Source: Heterobilharzia americana
Taxonomy: Eukaryota > Platyhelminthes > Trematoda > Strigeidida > Schistosomatidae
Length of the DNA: 64,000 nt
Reading direction: 5' to 3'
NCBI GenBank assembly: GCA_944470555.2
Contig: OX104127.1
Span: 115,286,741 to 115,350,740 of the forward strand
Under the pieces are notes generated by a model. That model searched no databases. It was not told the DNA's origin and saw only the letters and a list, made by a program, of their open reading frames with translations. Of the stretch, positions 1-11,200 are shown piece after piece (within the stretch, counting starts at the first letter, position 1; every line of letters begins with the position of its first letter). Both the position numbers and the translations under genes were made by a program.

Positions 1-150
1 GTTGGACGTCTGAGTCGAGGGTGACAAGGAGGAGATCATGTAAGGAAGAAATGGAAGCTTCTGGGCAGTCATGGAGCAAGGTTCAAAAACCTGCAAGGAA
101 GAGATTGAGGTGGTGACGTGCTACTGAAGCCCTAGGAACCCACTGGAGAA
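1..150 (+). mobile_element. RTE-like LINE, 3'-end fragment
   Basis: This stretch is the reverse complement of the same segment found at about 4815-5140, 35945-36215 and 59765-60020. In those copies it encodes the end of a LINE reverse-transcriptase protein, with a WRRSCEEEM-type motif followed by LCSTRN. Here the reading frame is broken by stop codons, so it is a dead remnant cut off by the window edge. It ends in an A-rich tail with ATAATA-like units, as RTE 3' ends often do. The element family is inferred from protein-level resemblance, not from a search. Confidence 0.6.
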
Positions 151-269
151 TAAAAGTAATGATAATATGAATATGGAAAACATACAGAACGGAATACCAA
201 TTGAGAAGTATGAACATATATATAATATACATTATATATCCATACATAGGCATATGAGGGAATTATTAC

Positions 270-420
270 TATTTTACCCCTGGGTACCTAGTTGAACGTA
301 GGGCTAGCCCTATGCCCAACATTCCCTCTTTATTCAGGCCTAGAACCGGCTAGTATCTGGTGAAGTAGTTAACCAGGAGACGTGCGTTTCCTGTGAGTGA
401 TAGATCATGCAAATAGATAG
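270..420 (-). mobile_element. RTE-like LINE, 5'-end fragment
   Basis: The segment shares long near-identical stretches with 7784-7870, for example around GCTAGCCCTATG and TAGAACCGGCTA. That second copy lies directly upstream, on the minus strand, of an endonuclease-like reading frame. I therefore read this as the 5' untranslated end of the same LINE family in minus orientation. No coding sequence remains. Confidence 0.5.
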
Positions 421-540
421 ATTTATCGGAGTTATGCATGCTTATCTATTGTATCAATAGCGTTTGTTTTCATATTTGTTGACCCAGTAAACTGGTATTT
501 GTTAGCCTATGCAACTAGATGAGTTAGATATTATGGAGGA

Positions 541-605
541 AGAGTGGCTAGCAGTGGAATCCTGGACGCACGTTTCGTCCCATTTACGACTCGCCAGCTG
601 GGTTT
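541..605 (-). mobile_element. Sm-alpha-like hammerhead repeat, fragment
   Basis: On the minus strand this carries a decayed hammerhead region: the CTGATGA core box reads CTGGCGA, the GAAA box is kept, and the usual ending GGATTCCACTGCTAGCC follows. It sits next to a longer plus-strand copy, so the two are in opposite orientations. The ribozyme core is probably inactive. Confidence 0.6.
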
Positions 606-689
606 TTCTGCGTTCCAGTGGCTGGTTTTATTCTAAGCAGGACCCGAACGCGCCAATGTAGACAGAAAAATTCTGTCCAGTCAACGACG

Positions 690-1030
690 GGAGAGTACAC
701 ACAACAACACTAAAACTATACCCGTCGCGCAAGATGTGGTTAACATGACTCGGTGGTCTAGTGGATAGCGCCTTGGTGTTTCAAGCGATTGGTCCTTAGT
801 TCGAGTCCAGGCGGGGACAGCGTTACTCACTCAGAGGCAGATACATCCAACTGACGAGTCCTAAATAGGACGGATAGCGTGTCCTGGAATCTACTGCTAT
901 ATACTCTCGATCACTAATGTATATAATTAAAGCAGAGGCAGTTTCGATGCATCCAGGCAGAAACCCATATGCCAGAGATATTGATCAATTTTGTACAATG
1001 AAGGACAATATAATACAAACAACAACAATT
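690..1030 (+). mobile_element. Sm-alpha-like tRNA-derived repeat with decayed hammerhead
   Basis: It has a tRNA-like RNA polymerase III promoter: an A-box-like TAGTGGATAGCG at 759-770 and a B-box-like AGTTCGAGTCC at 798-808. A hammerhead-like block follows at about 843-897 with core boxes mutated (CTGACGA, and GGATA where GAAA is expected). A tail conserved in the other copies (GCATCC... CCATATGCCA) runs to about 1030. The same tail-to-head order recurs at 30.5-30.8 kb, which fits a unit that was once tandem or circular. Similar schistosome repeats are known to encode hammerheads. Confidence 0.7.
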
Positions 1031-1195
1031 AAATAAGTTAACTAAGTCAAGTCATCGAACGAAATTTTCTATATGCTTTCTGATCACTTCTACTAGTGAT
1101 CAGTTTCGAAATGAAGTGCTGTTGTTTAACAAACTATTTATGCTGATTTTCTATTTTTTAACTTACATGTGCTGACATTAATTTTATTTTTGCAG

Positions 1196-1267
1196 CTTGT
1201 CTGTATTGGACTATCCATCTTTTTAATCAGCAGAATCAAGAAATGGGATGAAGAACTTTACTACTAA
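1196..1267 (+). CDS. Probable 3'-terminal exon of an unidentified membrane protein
   Basis: A pyrimidine-rich stretch ending TTTTTGCAG at 1195 looks like a splice acceptor. In the phase starting directly after it, 23 codons run to a TAA at 1265-1267. They encode a hydrophobic segment (LVCIGLSIFLIS) followed by a charged end (RIKKWDEELYY), which is the shape of a last transmembrane helix with a short cytosolic tail. An AATAAA lies about 50 bases downstream. The other two phases hit stops sooner. No upstream exon of this gene could be identified in the window; the region to the left is repeats. I do not recognise the protein. A chance ORF behind a chance acceptor is the main alternative. Confidence 0.4.
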   Translation, partial: LVCIGLSIFLISRIKKWDEELYY

Positions 1268-1317
1268 GTAGTACAAATCATAGATACACTTTCTTCTCCT
1301 TCCTTCTGAAAAATATA

Positions 1318-1323
1318 AATAAA
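1318..1323 (+). promoter_or_regulatory. Candidate polyadenylation signal AATAAA
   Basis: AATAAA lies 50 bases after the stop codon of the candidate terminal exon at 1196-1267. In an AT-rich genome this motif is common by chance, so its value rests on its position. Confidence 0.35.
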
Positions 1324-1329
1324 CTTAAG

Positions 1330-4300
1330 CAATATTATAAATGAAAGACATTGTTTTCTCAAGTTTGTAACTGCTGTACCAACCGGCACCACACAAACAT
1401 AAATTATTTTTTTCGAGAAAATAAGAGAAAAGCCGGTTAAATGACAGATTATGCTGGGTACCTATCAAAGGATTTTGTCATCCAAAGTGTTCACCTGTTT
1501 TCGTTTCGTTTCTGTATGACCAGTCTGATTTCTGTTTTTAAATAAACGAATAATATTTATATTTGTAGCGCACCTGTTCGTTTTACATTATTTTCTCACA
1601 AACATTCTTCTTTGATTGGTTATCTTGTAAATGCATATAAGCGTGGGTGTATTTACTTTTTATCTCGTACTTTGTCCTTAATATAATTGATTTTCATTTT
1701 CAGTACCATATAATTTAAACAAATATTGTGGTGCAACATGTGGGAAGTAATGTTTGTTACTGTTTCATCCTTCCAGTAAAACAGATTAGAGTTAAAATGT
1801 TTTAAGATAAATGAATATAAATATGTCTAGACCTTAGTTGTTACTAACGTCCTGGAGGAATGTAAGCGCTTAGTCTGATTTCGTCATTACACAAATAAGA
1901 TTTTATATAATCCCTGTGTGTTAGAAAATGAATACACACTTATAAGTTTACAAACTAGTGATATACTGTTTATTTGTTCAAGAGCAAGTTGTATTATGAA
2001 TGACTTCTTTTTACTACCGATCAGAATTATCAATTCTACAGGTGACAGGAAGATTCAGTTACATCTTGAGAGTTGCTTCTTAAAAATGAAGAAACTCGTA
2101 CCGTGTTTTTTGTTTTAAAGTGGAGAAACACACTACCTACCTCACTGAATAGTGTCGACTGAAACTTTAATAATGATTCAAACGAGCCATTGAAGAATAT
2201 TAGGTGTCTACACCATGAAGAATAACTGTAGATTTTTGGTCGTCTAGAAAGTTTAACGCCTGACTTTATCGATAATTATAATTTCTGACTTGTGAACAGT
2301 TGCTTTTAAGCATAATAAAAGTCTGATTCTGTTATTTAATATTTAACTTAAAAATGTTCAATGAGTTGTTTAGTTTGTATTTTCATTCTTATAGATTTTG
2401 CTATACTTATTCTACTTTTGTACGCTGATAAAGAAAAGATAATTCCCTTGATTTGATTCTACTGTCGTAATTCTCATCTGGAAACTGTATAGGTTTGTGA
2501 ATAAACCAGTCCTTGAAGTAATGACTCAAGACAAATTAACTTTTATTGAGCTTCAGCAAATCTTCCCACTTAAATACACCAGCTCTTTGAAGGAGAATAG
2601 TTTTCATTTACTCTTGAACAAGACATGCGTTTAGGTACTTTGAATTCGAACATTCCTTCTGTTTGATGGCATTTAATCATATCCGAAAATTGAATCTACT
2701 ATCATGAGTTATTTATCTGTACTAACATTTCGTATTTCCAATGGAAATTTTCTTTCAAAGACAAATGAAATTAAGACAGAACAAATGGATGAATCCCATC
2801 AATAATAAACTGATAGCCTTTTGAGACCTTTTCAGAAGAATGTTAGAGGGTTAATGAACAAGCCATTCATATCAAAGAATGAAACAGAACTGTCTGATGT
2901 TGAAGTAGATGTGTTTATATGCAAAACAGCCTAAGCGATTTGTGAGATGTTCGTCTAGCTGGCTAAACAGAATGTGTAATAAGAGATGAAAGAGATAATG
3001 AAGTAACTGATACTTAAATCTAGTAACTTGGTCAATTACTATCTTCATGAGACTTAGCATCATGACACATCTGTTCAAGCTGAAGTACTTGAGGCCAGAA
3101 TATCAACTTTTTAGGGACCAGGGTGAATTGCAAAGAAATTAAAATGTGCTGAGAAATATTGAAAAGGTACAATGTGAAGTGAATCCATACTTTAAGAGAT
3201 GGCAAAAAGTAAAGTGGAGATCAAACTGTTGTTAAGGTGTGTATATCTAAACCACTGTTATCGACCTGGAGCAATATCATCTTGAGTGTCCAGTCATATG
3301 TTTTGTATATCTTATAAATCCAAACTATGACCTTGACATGTGACTTCATAGGTTATCTACAATGCCTTGGTTGAATTACATTCAGCCTCTTCCAAATATA
3401 GTTTGACCAGCGCAATGCGGTAAGAAACTTGATGATTTGGCATGAATAACAAATTTTTCAGAAAAGTTACTGTAGATTTCCAAACTCATCATTTGACTTG
3501 ATTTACCTTCATTATATTTTACGCGTGAATTCAATATTGCTTTCTCTGCAGTCCGAATACAAGTGTACAATGTCATGGTGACTCTAAAAGTCAAAAGCCT
3601 CCAAAGGTTGTATTTCAAAGCTCTACAGTTGGAGACAGTGATCTGTTACATAATGCAGCCAACCCAAAGTTGGCATTCTGATATCTCGCCAGAGCCACTG
3701 CTACTCTCAAGTCAGTAAAGTCACTAGAATCGTCTGTATCTGCCATGAGATCTTGTCACTCAACGCATCAAACCTGATCCACTGTCTTAGCGTAGCTGAG
3801 GAATACTAGTTAAGAAGCCAATGGTCTGATTCCTATTGCAAATCACGTTTCCACCGCATACTGATTGTCGTCCCCTTAAACATTAACATAGAATTTTTAA
3901 ATTACCAAGTTTAGAATTATTTGAGTTTTGAATTCTGTTTATTACTCATATCTAAAAAAATCAAGTAGGATTGTGTATATAATCCAATATCGCATCATAG
4001 ACAGTTCAAGGTTACATTCTCTCAGGTTGTGGTAAAAATAACAAAACAGAACGAATGCCTAGACACTAAAAAAGGTATTCTTTAGAGTTAACCACTAACA
4101 CAATATTCATACGCATGAAGTATCAAAATAATAGTGATAGTAATAAATCATACCACTGTGCCTATGTTTCGTAATCATAAGTGGTAAAACTCAACGGTGT
4201 TTCGTTGAGTTTACCAGCATTTCAAATTCAGACAGTCTGAAACCATATTGATAAAAGTCGTATACTTAAGACATTCATCCTTTATCCTCTAAATTTTCAA

Positions 4301-4810
4301 TGAGTAGCAACGGTACACAGTCATCACGAGTTAACTAGTGTAGCACATAAATTAGTAAATTTAAAACAGAAATCGATCACAGGAATATGTATTCTTTTAC
4401 CATTATGGTTACTTTAGTCATTTTCTTTAAGGATTTGGCACCAAATAAATAGAGCCATACAAGCTTTATAGTAGAAATTTGACTAACTGTGATTTTGGCA
4501 ATCTCGTATAGTTTTTGTATCCGTCTTCTAAGAATCTGAAGAGGCTCACTAAATATGGAAACTATTAGTCGTGAGAAATATAACACGTCATACTGGAAGG
4601 GGCGATTCGGATACGAAAGCAGGTACACCTACTGTCAACACGTGGGACAGTAGTCGTCATTTGCAAAATGTGCTTCATTTCCTTCTGCTTCTCTCTTGAC
4701 TTGCTCTTCATAAGCCTACTTGGTGCCTTGCGTTTCTCTTGGCAGAATCCTTACCAATTGCTGGTGATTCTCTATGAATTATGCCACCCACTCAACATTA
4801 TTTATTATAT
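1330..4810. other. Intergenic stretch, no supported feature
   Basis: AT-rich DNA with only short, stop-bounded reading frames of no recognisable composition. I see no LINE motif, tRNA-like box or plausible exon with good splice sites. Confidence 0.5.
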
Positions 4811-4814
4811 TATT

Positions 4815-5140
4815 TATTTGTCCCTTGGGTTCCTGATGGAACATAAAGCTTCAGCAGCACGTCTCCAGTGCACTCTGTTCTCTGCAAAATTTTGAACTTG
4901 GTTCCACGACAGCCAAGAAGCTCTCATTTCTTCCTCACATATCTCCTCCATGTCACCCTCATATCGGATGCCCAACTCATGGCTTCCCATCTGGGTTCCA
5001 CTCGAAGGCCTGGCGCGTGATGTCCCCGAATGGTCTTCTCAGTGTATGCCCAATCCGTCTCCACTTCCTTCTGCATATTTGTTGCGTGATAGATTTTTAG
5101 TTGGTTCGTTGCCAGAGTTCCTTGTTGCTTATTCCCCTCT
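4815..5140 (-). mobile_element. RTE-like LINE, 3'-end fragment
   Basis: Reads on the minus strand as the C-terminal end of an RTE-type LINE protein, closely parallel to 59765-60020 and 35945-36215: a WNP(D/E)-type segment, then a CEEEM-like block, then the 3' tail next to TTATT repeats. Several in-frame stops show it is defunct. It abuts the Ty3/gypsy remnant that begins at about 5160. Confidence 0.65.
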
Positions 5141-5159
5141 CAACATATACTATTTATAT

Positions 5160-6545
5160 TCATTCTTGTCAGCAACGCCCACTAAACTCGTCCCCCGTCA
5201 AAATTTCGGACTTCCAACCGCAAGAAGGCATATATCCTCGTTCTTTACACTTCATCTGATCTCTGACCTTAAACGGTTTCCATTTACATTCTTCTCTCTG
5301 CTGGAATTTTTCAGCATAAGCTTTCTGTTTTTGTTCCACATTTCTGATTGCCTGTTTCCGCTCCTTTCTCAATCTTGTCATGTTCCACGGCTGTTGTTGA
5401 GGCCAGGTCTTACTATGTATTGGGAGCCGTGGTTTCCTACCATATATTAACTGGAACGACCACTTCTTGGCTGTTCCTCGTACCAAGGCACGATGAGGTA
5501 ATAATATTAACGGCAGTTCCGTCTCCCAATTTCCTCCTTTCAAAACCATCCACTCCTTAAGTGTAAGGTCATTCCGTTCTATCAAACCGTTAGTCTGCGA
5601 GTGGTATGGCGTCATTCTTATCCTCTTGATATCAAGCTGCCCCATAGAAGATTCGAATTCTTCACCCTCAAAACAAGGACTTTGGTCGGTCAATATCGTT
5701 TACGGCACATCGTGATCCATAACAATATGCTGCATCACCGCTGAGGTCACTGTCTTCACGCGCTGGTCCGGAATTGCGACAGCGTCTACTCATCATGTAG
5801 CATACTCCGCCACTAGATGTAAGCGGAATTGGTCCCATTACGTCCACATACCACAGACCATCCAGTGCAGAGTCCGACGTTTGAAGGCGAATAAGTCCTA
5901 ATGGATCCTGTTCCACTTTATGTACACTTTATGTATGTATGCGACCTCAGGTAGTTCGTTTTCTTCATCCGATCTTGATAAGAAGTCTGCCAACCAGTTT
6001 TCTTTCCCTGCCACATGGTCAGCTGTGAAATCGTACTCTTACAGTCGTAACATTCAACATGATAATTTTCCCCCAGGGTCTCTTGCTGTCCGAAACCACT
6101 GTAGAGGTCTATGATCAGTTTCAATATCGAATCGTTGGCCGAGGAGGTATGATCTCCATTTCCCAAGCGCACAAACCATCTCCAGACACCCTTTTTCAAC
6201 CGTAAAATACTTCTCTCCTGCAGGTGTCAGGATACGGCTAGCATACTCCACAACTCCTTCAGTCCGTCTCAGAACTGCGCCTATTCCATAATCACTAGCA
6301 TAGGTAGACATGATGAACGGCTTCCCGGGTATTGGTAGTCTTAAAGTCATCTTCCGGTCATTTAGGAGTTCCTTGATGTGATCAAACGTTTTCTGTGCCT
6401 CCTCCGTCCACATAAATTTGGGGTTGCCAAGTAGCTTATATAAAGGTGCTGCTATCTCACTGAACGTTTTGAGGAACCGACTGTAGAATATTGCTCTACT
6501 GAAGAGCTGTCGCAGTTTCCGCTTGGAATTCGGTGGGGATTAGTG
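5160..6545 (-). pseudogene. Ty3/gypsy-type LTR retrotransposon pol remnant (RT end, RNase H, integrase)
   Basis: On the minus strand the order is the end of reverse transcriptase (about 6545-6413, FLKTFSEIAAPLYKLL), RNase H (6413-6054, with ASDYGIGAVL, VEYASR and TDHRPLQW), a connection piece in another frame (AGKENWLADFLSRSD) and integrase (5916-5169). The integrase shows VDVMGPIP, TDQSPCFEG and TPYHSQTNGLIER, which fit the D,D,E core. Frames shift at least three times and stops interrupt it. The first RNase H aspartate of the usual TDAS motif is replaced (TYAS). No LTRs or gag were found nearby. This is an inactive truncated copy; the family within Ty3/gypsy was not assigned. Confidence 0.85.
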
Positions 6546-6837
6546 AGTACATGACTGAGGTGGTTTGATTGCAGAAATTAATGGACTGACGAACTAGGAC
6601 GCAACATTCCGGTTAATCATACAGAGGTGCAGATCAAAGCTAAAAAGACGTTATAATGTTGCGTCTTGCATATTTTCTTCATTTCAAGGTAATATTCATC
6701 ACGGACTAAAATCAATTGGAGAACCACTGAAAACCTGGAATCAGTGGACAGCTGCTTCACAGTGGTATGGGACTTCTCAACAGTGCACACACATGACACC
6801 ACGAGGAATCGAACTGAGAAACCTGTGAACCTACATC

Positions 6838-7900
6838 TGCTCCCCTTCTTCATCTAGTGTCCAGTAGGCTGAGTCTCCTTCTTCACATTGAGATGAATCT
6901 GGTCTGAGTTTTAGTGTGTCCTGGTGTCTGGTGAAACCAAATCCATATCACCACCTTGTGAATATCCTTGTGTTTGTGCACACTGCATCGCCTCCAATCA
7001 CCAAATCGTTGAATGCGCAAAAGCCTGCAAACGGTTCTCCATGCTCGTTGATTTCATCGAGTGTTTCTCGACTCATGATTGATTCTCTTCCTGTGTTGTC
7101 CACTTCCAGTTTGGCATTCATGTCACCCCACCTATTAGAATTAATTTTGATGTCGCCAACTGGGGTGAGGTCTTGTCCATTACTGATTGTAGTTGTCTGT
7201 AGAATTCCTCCTTCTTCTCTTGATCTGCATTATTTGTAGGTGCATATCATTGGAATTGTATGATTGTGACCTTTCTTCCTTTCCATTTGAATCTTGCTGT
7301 CATGATCGTGATGCTGGAGGAGTAGATTGGTTCCCATTGCATGAGAGAGAGCCTTCGACGGTGTTGGGGACAGCATGATAGCCACCCCAAAACTCAGTGT
7401 GCTGTGCTCTTGGTTGCCTTCTGAAAAACGACATTGGAGTAGGTTGTTGACTCCTCTGCAGTTGACAGTTGGGAGAGTCCACTTCCATTCCATCTGCTTT
7501 CGCAGATTCCAAGCATTTCCATGCCATATCTGCTCATCTCTTTTGCAATCTGGGCAGCCTTGATAGGTTCATACATGGTGCGGACATTCATGTCCCTATG
7601 TTTATTTTCGTTTTTATCAAGAGTGGGAAGACACATCAGCCAACTGACTTCCCGAAGGCTTTCACCAACTGGCGTCATTTTGTCTCCCTGATTGCGGCGA
7701 GGAATAAGTTTGATTTTATGTTTTGTAATTTCTTTGTGCTTTGAAGTTTCTTCAGCGATTGGATTGGTTTTCTGGGGTAAGGTTGCTAGCCCTATGCGCA
7801 ACCTTCACTCTTTATCCGGGCTTAGAACCGGCTAACATCTAGTGAACTAGTTACCTGGGCGAGGTTCAGTTACAAGGTTGTAGGTGAGTATCTCACAATT
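6838..7900 (-). pseudogene. RTE-like LINE, 5' half with apurinic endonuclease remnant
   Basis: The minus strand encodes the start of an RTE-type protein: MNVRTMYEPIKAAQIAKEM followed by GICESRWNGSG (7801-7394), the typical N-terminus of the endonuclease domain, then a further endonuclease piece in other frames (7493-7230). Upstream, at 7784-7900, is the conserved 5' end shared with 270-420. The right portion at 6838-6920 matches 61690-61800, so this copy and the one at 59765-61860 are overlapping halves of the same family. Frameshifts and stops make it non-functional. Confidence 0.75.
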
Positions 7901-8029
7901 TCTTTCTTCTGTCAGTTTGCGATATAGCTCGATTATCTACCATAGTTTTCAGTTCTCTCCCGTTTCACTTCCAACTGGTGGCTAGTCGTGGTATATCAAG
8001 TACTGACAGAAGTAGGAAACTGTGAACAA

Positions 8030-8215
8030 CTGATCCCTGATTCAGTAGCTGAATAGTTATCATGTGTTCGCCAGGATATTGAAGGTCCTGTGTTCGATCC
8101 CTGGTGGGATTTTGGGTGCATACTGCTGAAAAATCCCATGCTAAGACGGAACATCTTTCCAGTACCCATGAGTTCTCTTTGGTTCTCTAAGTGACTTCAG
8201 TCCGTGATGAATACT
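8030..8215 (+). mobile_element. tRNA-derived short repeat (third, unassigned family)
   Basis: A B-box-like GTTCGATCC at 8092-8100 follows a weak A-box region, in a tRNA-like layout. Downstream, 8120-8160 holds an ACTGCTGA... GACGGAAC block that could be a decayed hammerhead, since the order and spacing resemble the clearer copies elsewhere. The core boxes do not match consensus. It is unlikely to be a true tRNA because no acceptor-stem pairing is visible. Confidence 0.4.
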
Positions 8216-8219
8216 ACCT

Positions 8220-11200
8220 TAACAATGAGAAATATTTTCACCATTTAGAATTCGAATACCATCAGTATGATATACATCGATATTGAAAATAAGACATCCA
8301 GGGAAGATACTCGGTCAACGGATTTACTTTAACGCTGTACATTTGTATGCATGTATGATATCTGAGAAATTATATCCCTTGATGAAATTTAAACAATGGA
8401 CGATGATAATAATAATAATGATAATCATACAGATACTTATATTTATGATAAAAGATGAAGTATGAATGATAACATAGTAGATTAAGCAACAAATAGGATC
8501 GTTTGCACAGTGTATATAGCTCACAAAGGAATGTAAAACTGATGAAAGTGTTAGATCAATAAAGTACTCTGTAATAGGATTGGATAATTTGGTTAAAGTC
8601 ACTGTTCTCTGAAAGCATAAAGATGATTAGTTGAAAGAACTTCGGAAACTATTCACATTAAAGGTAGTGATACTAACAATTACAGTGATAAAGGAAAGAT
8701 ACAAAGAATTATTTAACAAAAGGGAGAAAACTAATGGGATTGAGGGCATGAAATAGGTATGGTAAAAACACTAACTGTTTATGCCTCGTGTACACAAAGA
8801 TCAAGCTTCAGTTCATGAACAGTTAAAGCCTCTGCTGTTCTAAGGAGTTGAAAAATAAAAAATATGGGAGACTTGGGTAGATTTAACAAATAATTCCAAA
8901 GTCATCATTTAATATTGTTGAGTGATGGAAATCGATCAAATGTTCTAGAATAAAACTCCTAACAGCCTTTATTTCACCTTCATAAAACCAAGGTGGAACT
9001 AGATTTCTTATACGCATAGGAGGTATTCTCTGGCTACGGCCAATGCACATTGCTGCACGAGAGCAAGTGAACTGATAGATTCACATAGAAGAGGCCAGAC
9101 CAAAGAAATTGCCAATTACAGAAAGACAGATCAGTTTACGGCTAATAAAAGTTTTGCTGCGAAGAATGTTCCTAAGTACATCTAATGCCTGATCATCTTT
9201 AAATTCTAGGTTCATGAACAAAGTTTTCTTTAAAAGGAAGTCAGTGACCGGTTTGTTACTTTTTTCTCCCATATTTTTATCAATCTAACGGCAGAGGTAA
9301 CAATTTTCAACGACCGAGCTTTTTAAAAACTATAGATCTGCATAAATACAATCTTCATTATGGTTATTTTTTAATCCATAATAAAGAGTAAGTGAAATTT
9401 TTCTTCCCACTGATATCAACTCAACTATAAAAATTAGTCAATTTTCCGTTCCGTTTCAGATTTATTGGGATGATAAAGAGATTAGGAACCGATAAAGTAG
9501 TAATTAAACTAAGAAGCTGACAGAATCTGAAGTATGTGTCACTATTTCAAAAATCCCAATGTTTGATCAGCGTAAGATCGTTAAGGTACAAAATTTACTG
9601 ACAAGTCAACACTTTTTTAAATCCCCATTTAAGTTTAGCTCATAGCAGCATGAGAAACAAAGAAGTTAACATTTTATGCATAACAACTGCAAACAGAAAA
9701 GAGTTGAAGACCTTTGTTATTTTGAGATATAGGGAAATAGCATCGGAAAATCTTCGTAGAATTCCTCAAAAAATGTTGAATCAAACTGGCATTCAAACCT
9801 ACAAATTCACTCAGAGAAAAGATCTATATGCTTAGAGATTCTACTGACCCAGTTAGACAGAATAATTTGAAGTACAAAATTTCATGCAACGATTTTGCAG
9901 TCAAATTCCTAGTCAAAGCCAGTCAGTTAGCATTAGTTAGATTGTCAAAGTATGAGGACATGCTTAAATTTGGTATGGTTACTCCGTTGAGACCAATAAA
10001 TTGGAACAAGTTTCAGCTTCTCCAATGCATTCACTAACAGAAAACTGTATAGTAGGGTAGGCTAAAGCAACTGTACTCAAGTTCGAAATAGTTGAATGGA
10101 AAGACAGACTGATTACCGAGTTTTTTTCATGTGATTAACACCCAGCACATGTAACAGGAACAGCGCAACCCCGATACCTGAGATATGGAATGGTTTACCA
10201 TCGCTAGTACCAAATAATGTGAGGTGATAGAGCTATAAAATATTAGGATTTGTAGAATTATCGTGATGTGATTATGAGAAATAATTTGTGTTCGCAACAT
10301 TATCCAGTAAATGCTAGTGAATCTCCATGTTCTATATTAAATAAAGACATTTAATATGGAGTGAAAAACAGCAAAGCATCCAGACAGACTGAGCTATTCA
10401 TGAGACAGCTAACGATTTATTCGAACAATTTTCTGTTCCCTTAGCACTATAACCAAGAAGACTGAGAATTATATACAGGTTTTTCTGTATAGATATTAGC
10501 TAGAATCATCCAAGGTGCTGACTTACTTCTTCTTGTCATACATTAAAGGGTATTCTGTAGAGCTTCGTTGCACAAGAAGAACCTTGGTACAACTTGAACA
10601 GCAACACTTGAAATATCCATCGCGCCTACTGACGTTTTGCTGATAATGTAAAACATTACAATAATTTAGAATTACGATTTCGTCAAGTATTGTTCGGGGA
10701 AGTAAAATGACACTGTTGAGATAAGATGTTAAAGTAATGCGGTTATCAAAGGAAGTTAATCAGGTTTGCATTACTTTGTAACGTATGAATTATATACGCC
10801 AGTAATACGCTGTATATGGAAAAACGTTTGTCTCTTTCGTAGGGCTCAAGGTCACTATGAATGCACCATGGTTAAAACCTTTGTTCTGTTAATAATAATC
10901 ATGTTTTTTTACTTATCATTATCGATTCAAATACGTCTTTTGTTTTTCTATTTGACACGGCCTAATTACCTGAATTCTACTCATCTTATTTTCATAGCTA
11001 ACATCAATTTTTTGACCCTTTTACGCATATTTTATTCAACCTTTCTGAATATACTGAATACATTTATCCCCCATCTTATCCAACTTCCACTCTAGAATGT
11101 TCGTCTAATCAGTCCACACACTGAAAAACTTACTGTTAGTTCTTGTATATTTATTCACTCAAATCGCGTGTATTCAATTACATTATATCACTGATATCTT

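Noticed and set aside
745..820. tRNA genes at the A-box and B-box matches (also near 8.1, 24.2 and 30.7 kb)
   Set aside because: The cloverleaf stems do not pair and each is followed by repeat-specific sequence, so they are tRNA-derived repeat heads.
4950..5450. 166-codon plus-strand frame
   Set aside because: It is the shadow of the minus-strand RTE and integrase remnants.
10766..11095. 109-codon plus-strand frame as a gene
   Set aside because: Composition is dominated by Leu, Ile, Phe and Asn as in random AT-rich DNA. There are no splice sites, conserved motifs or gene context.
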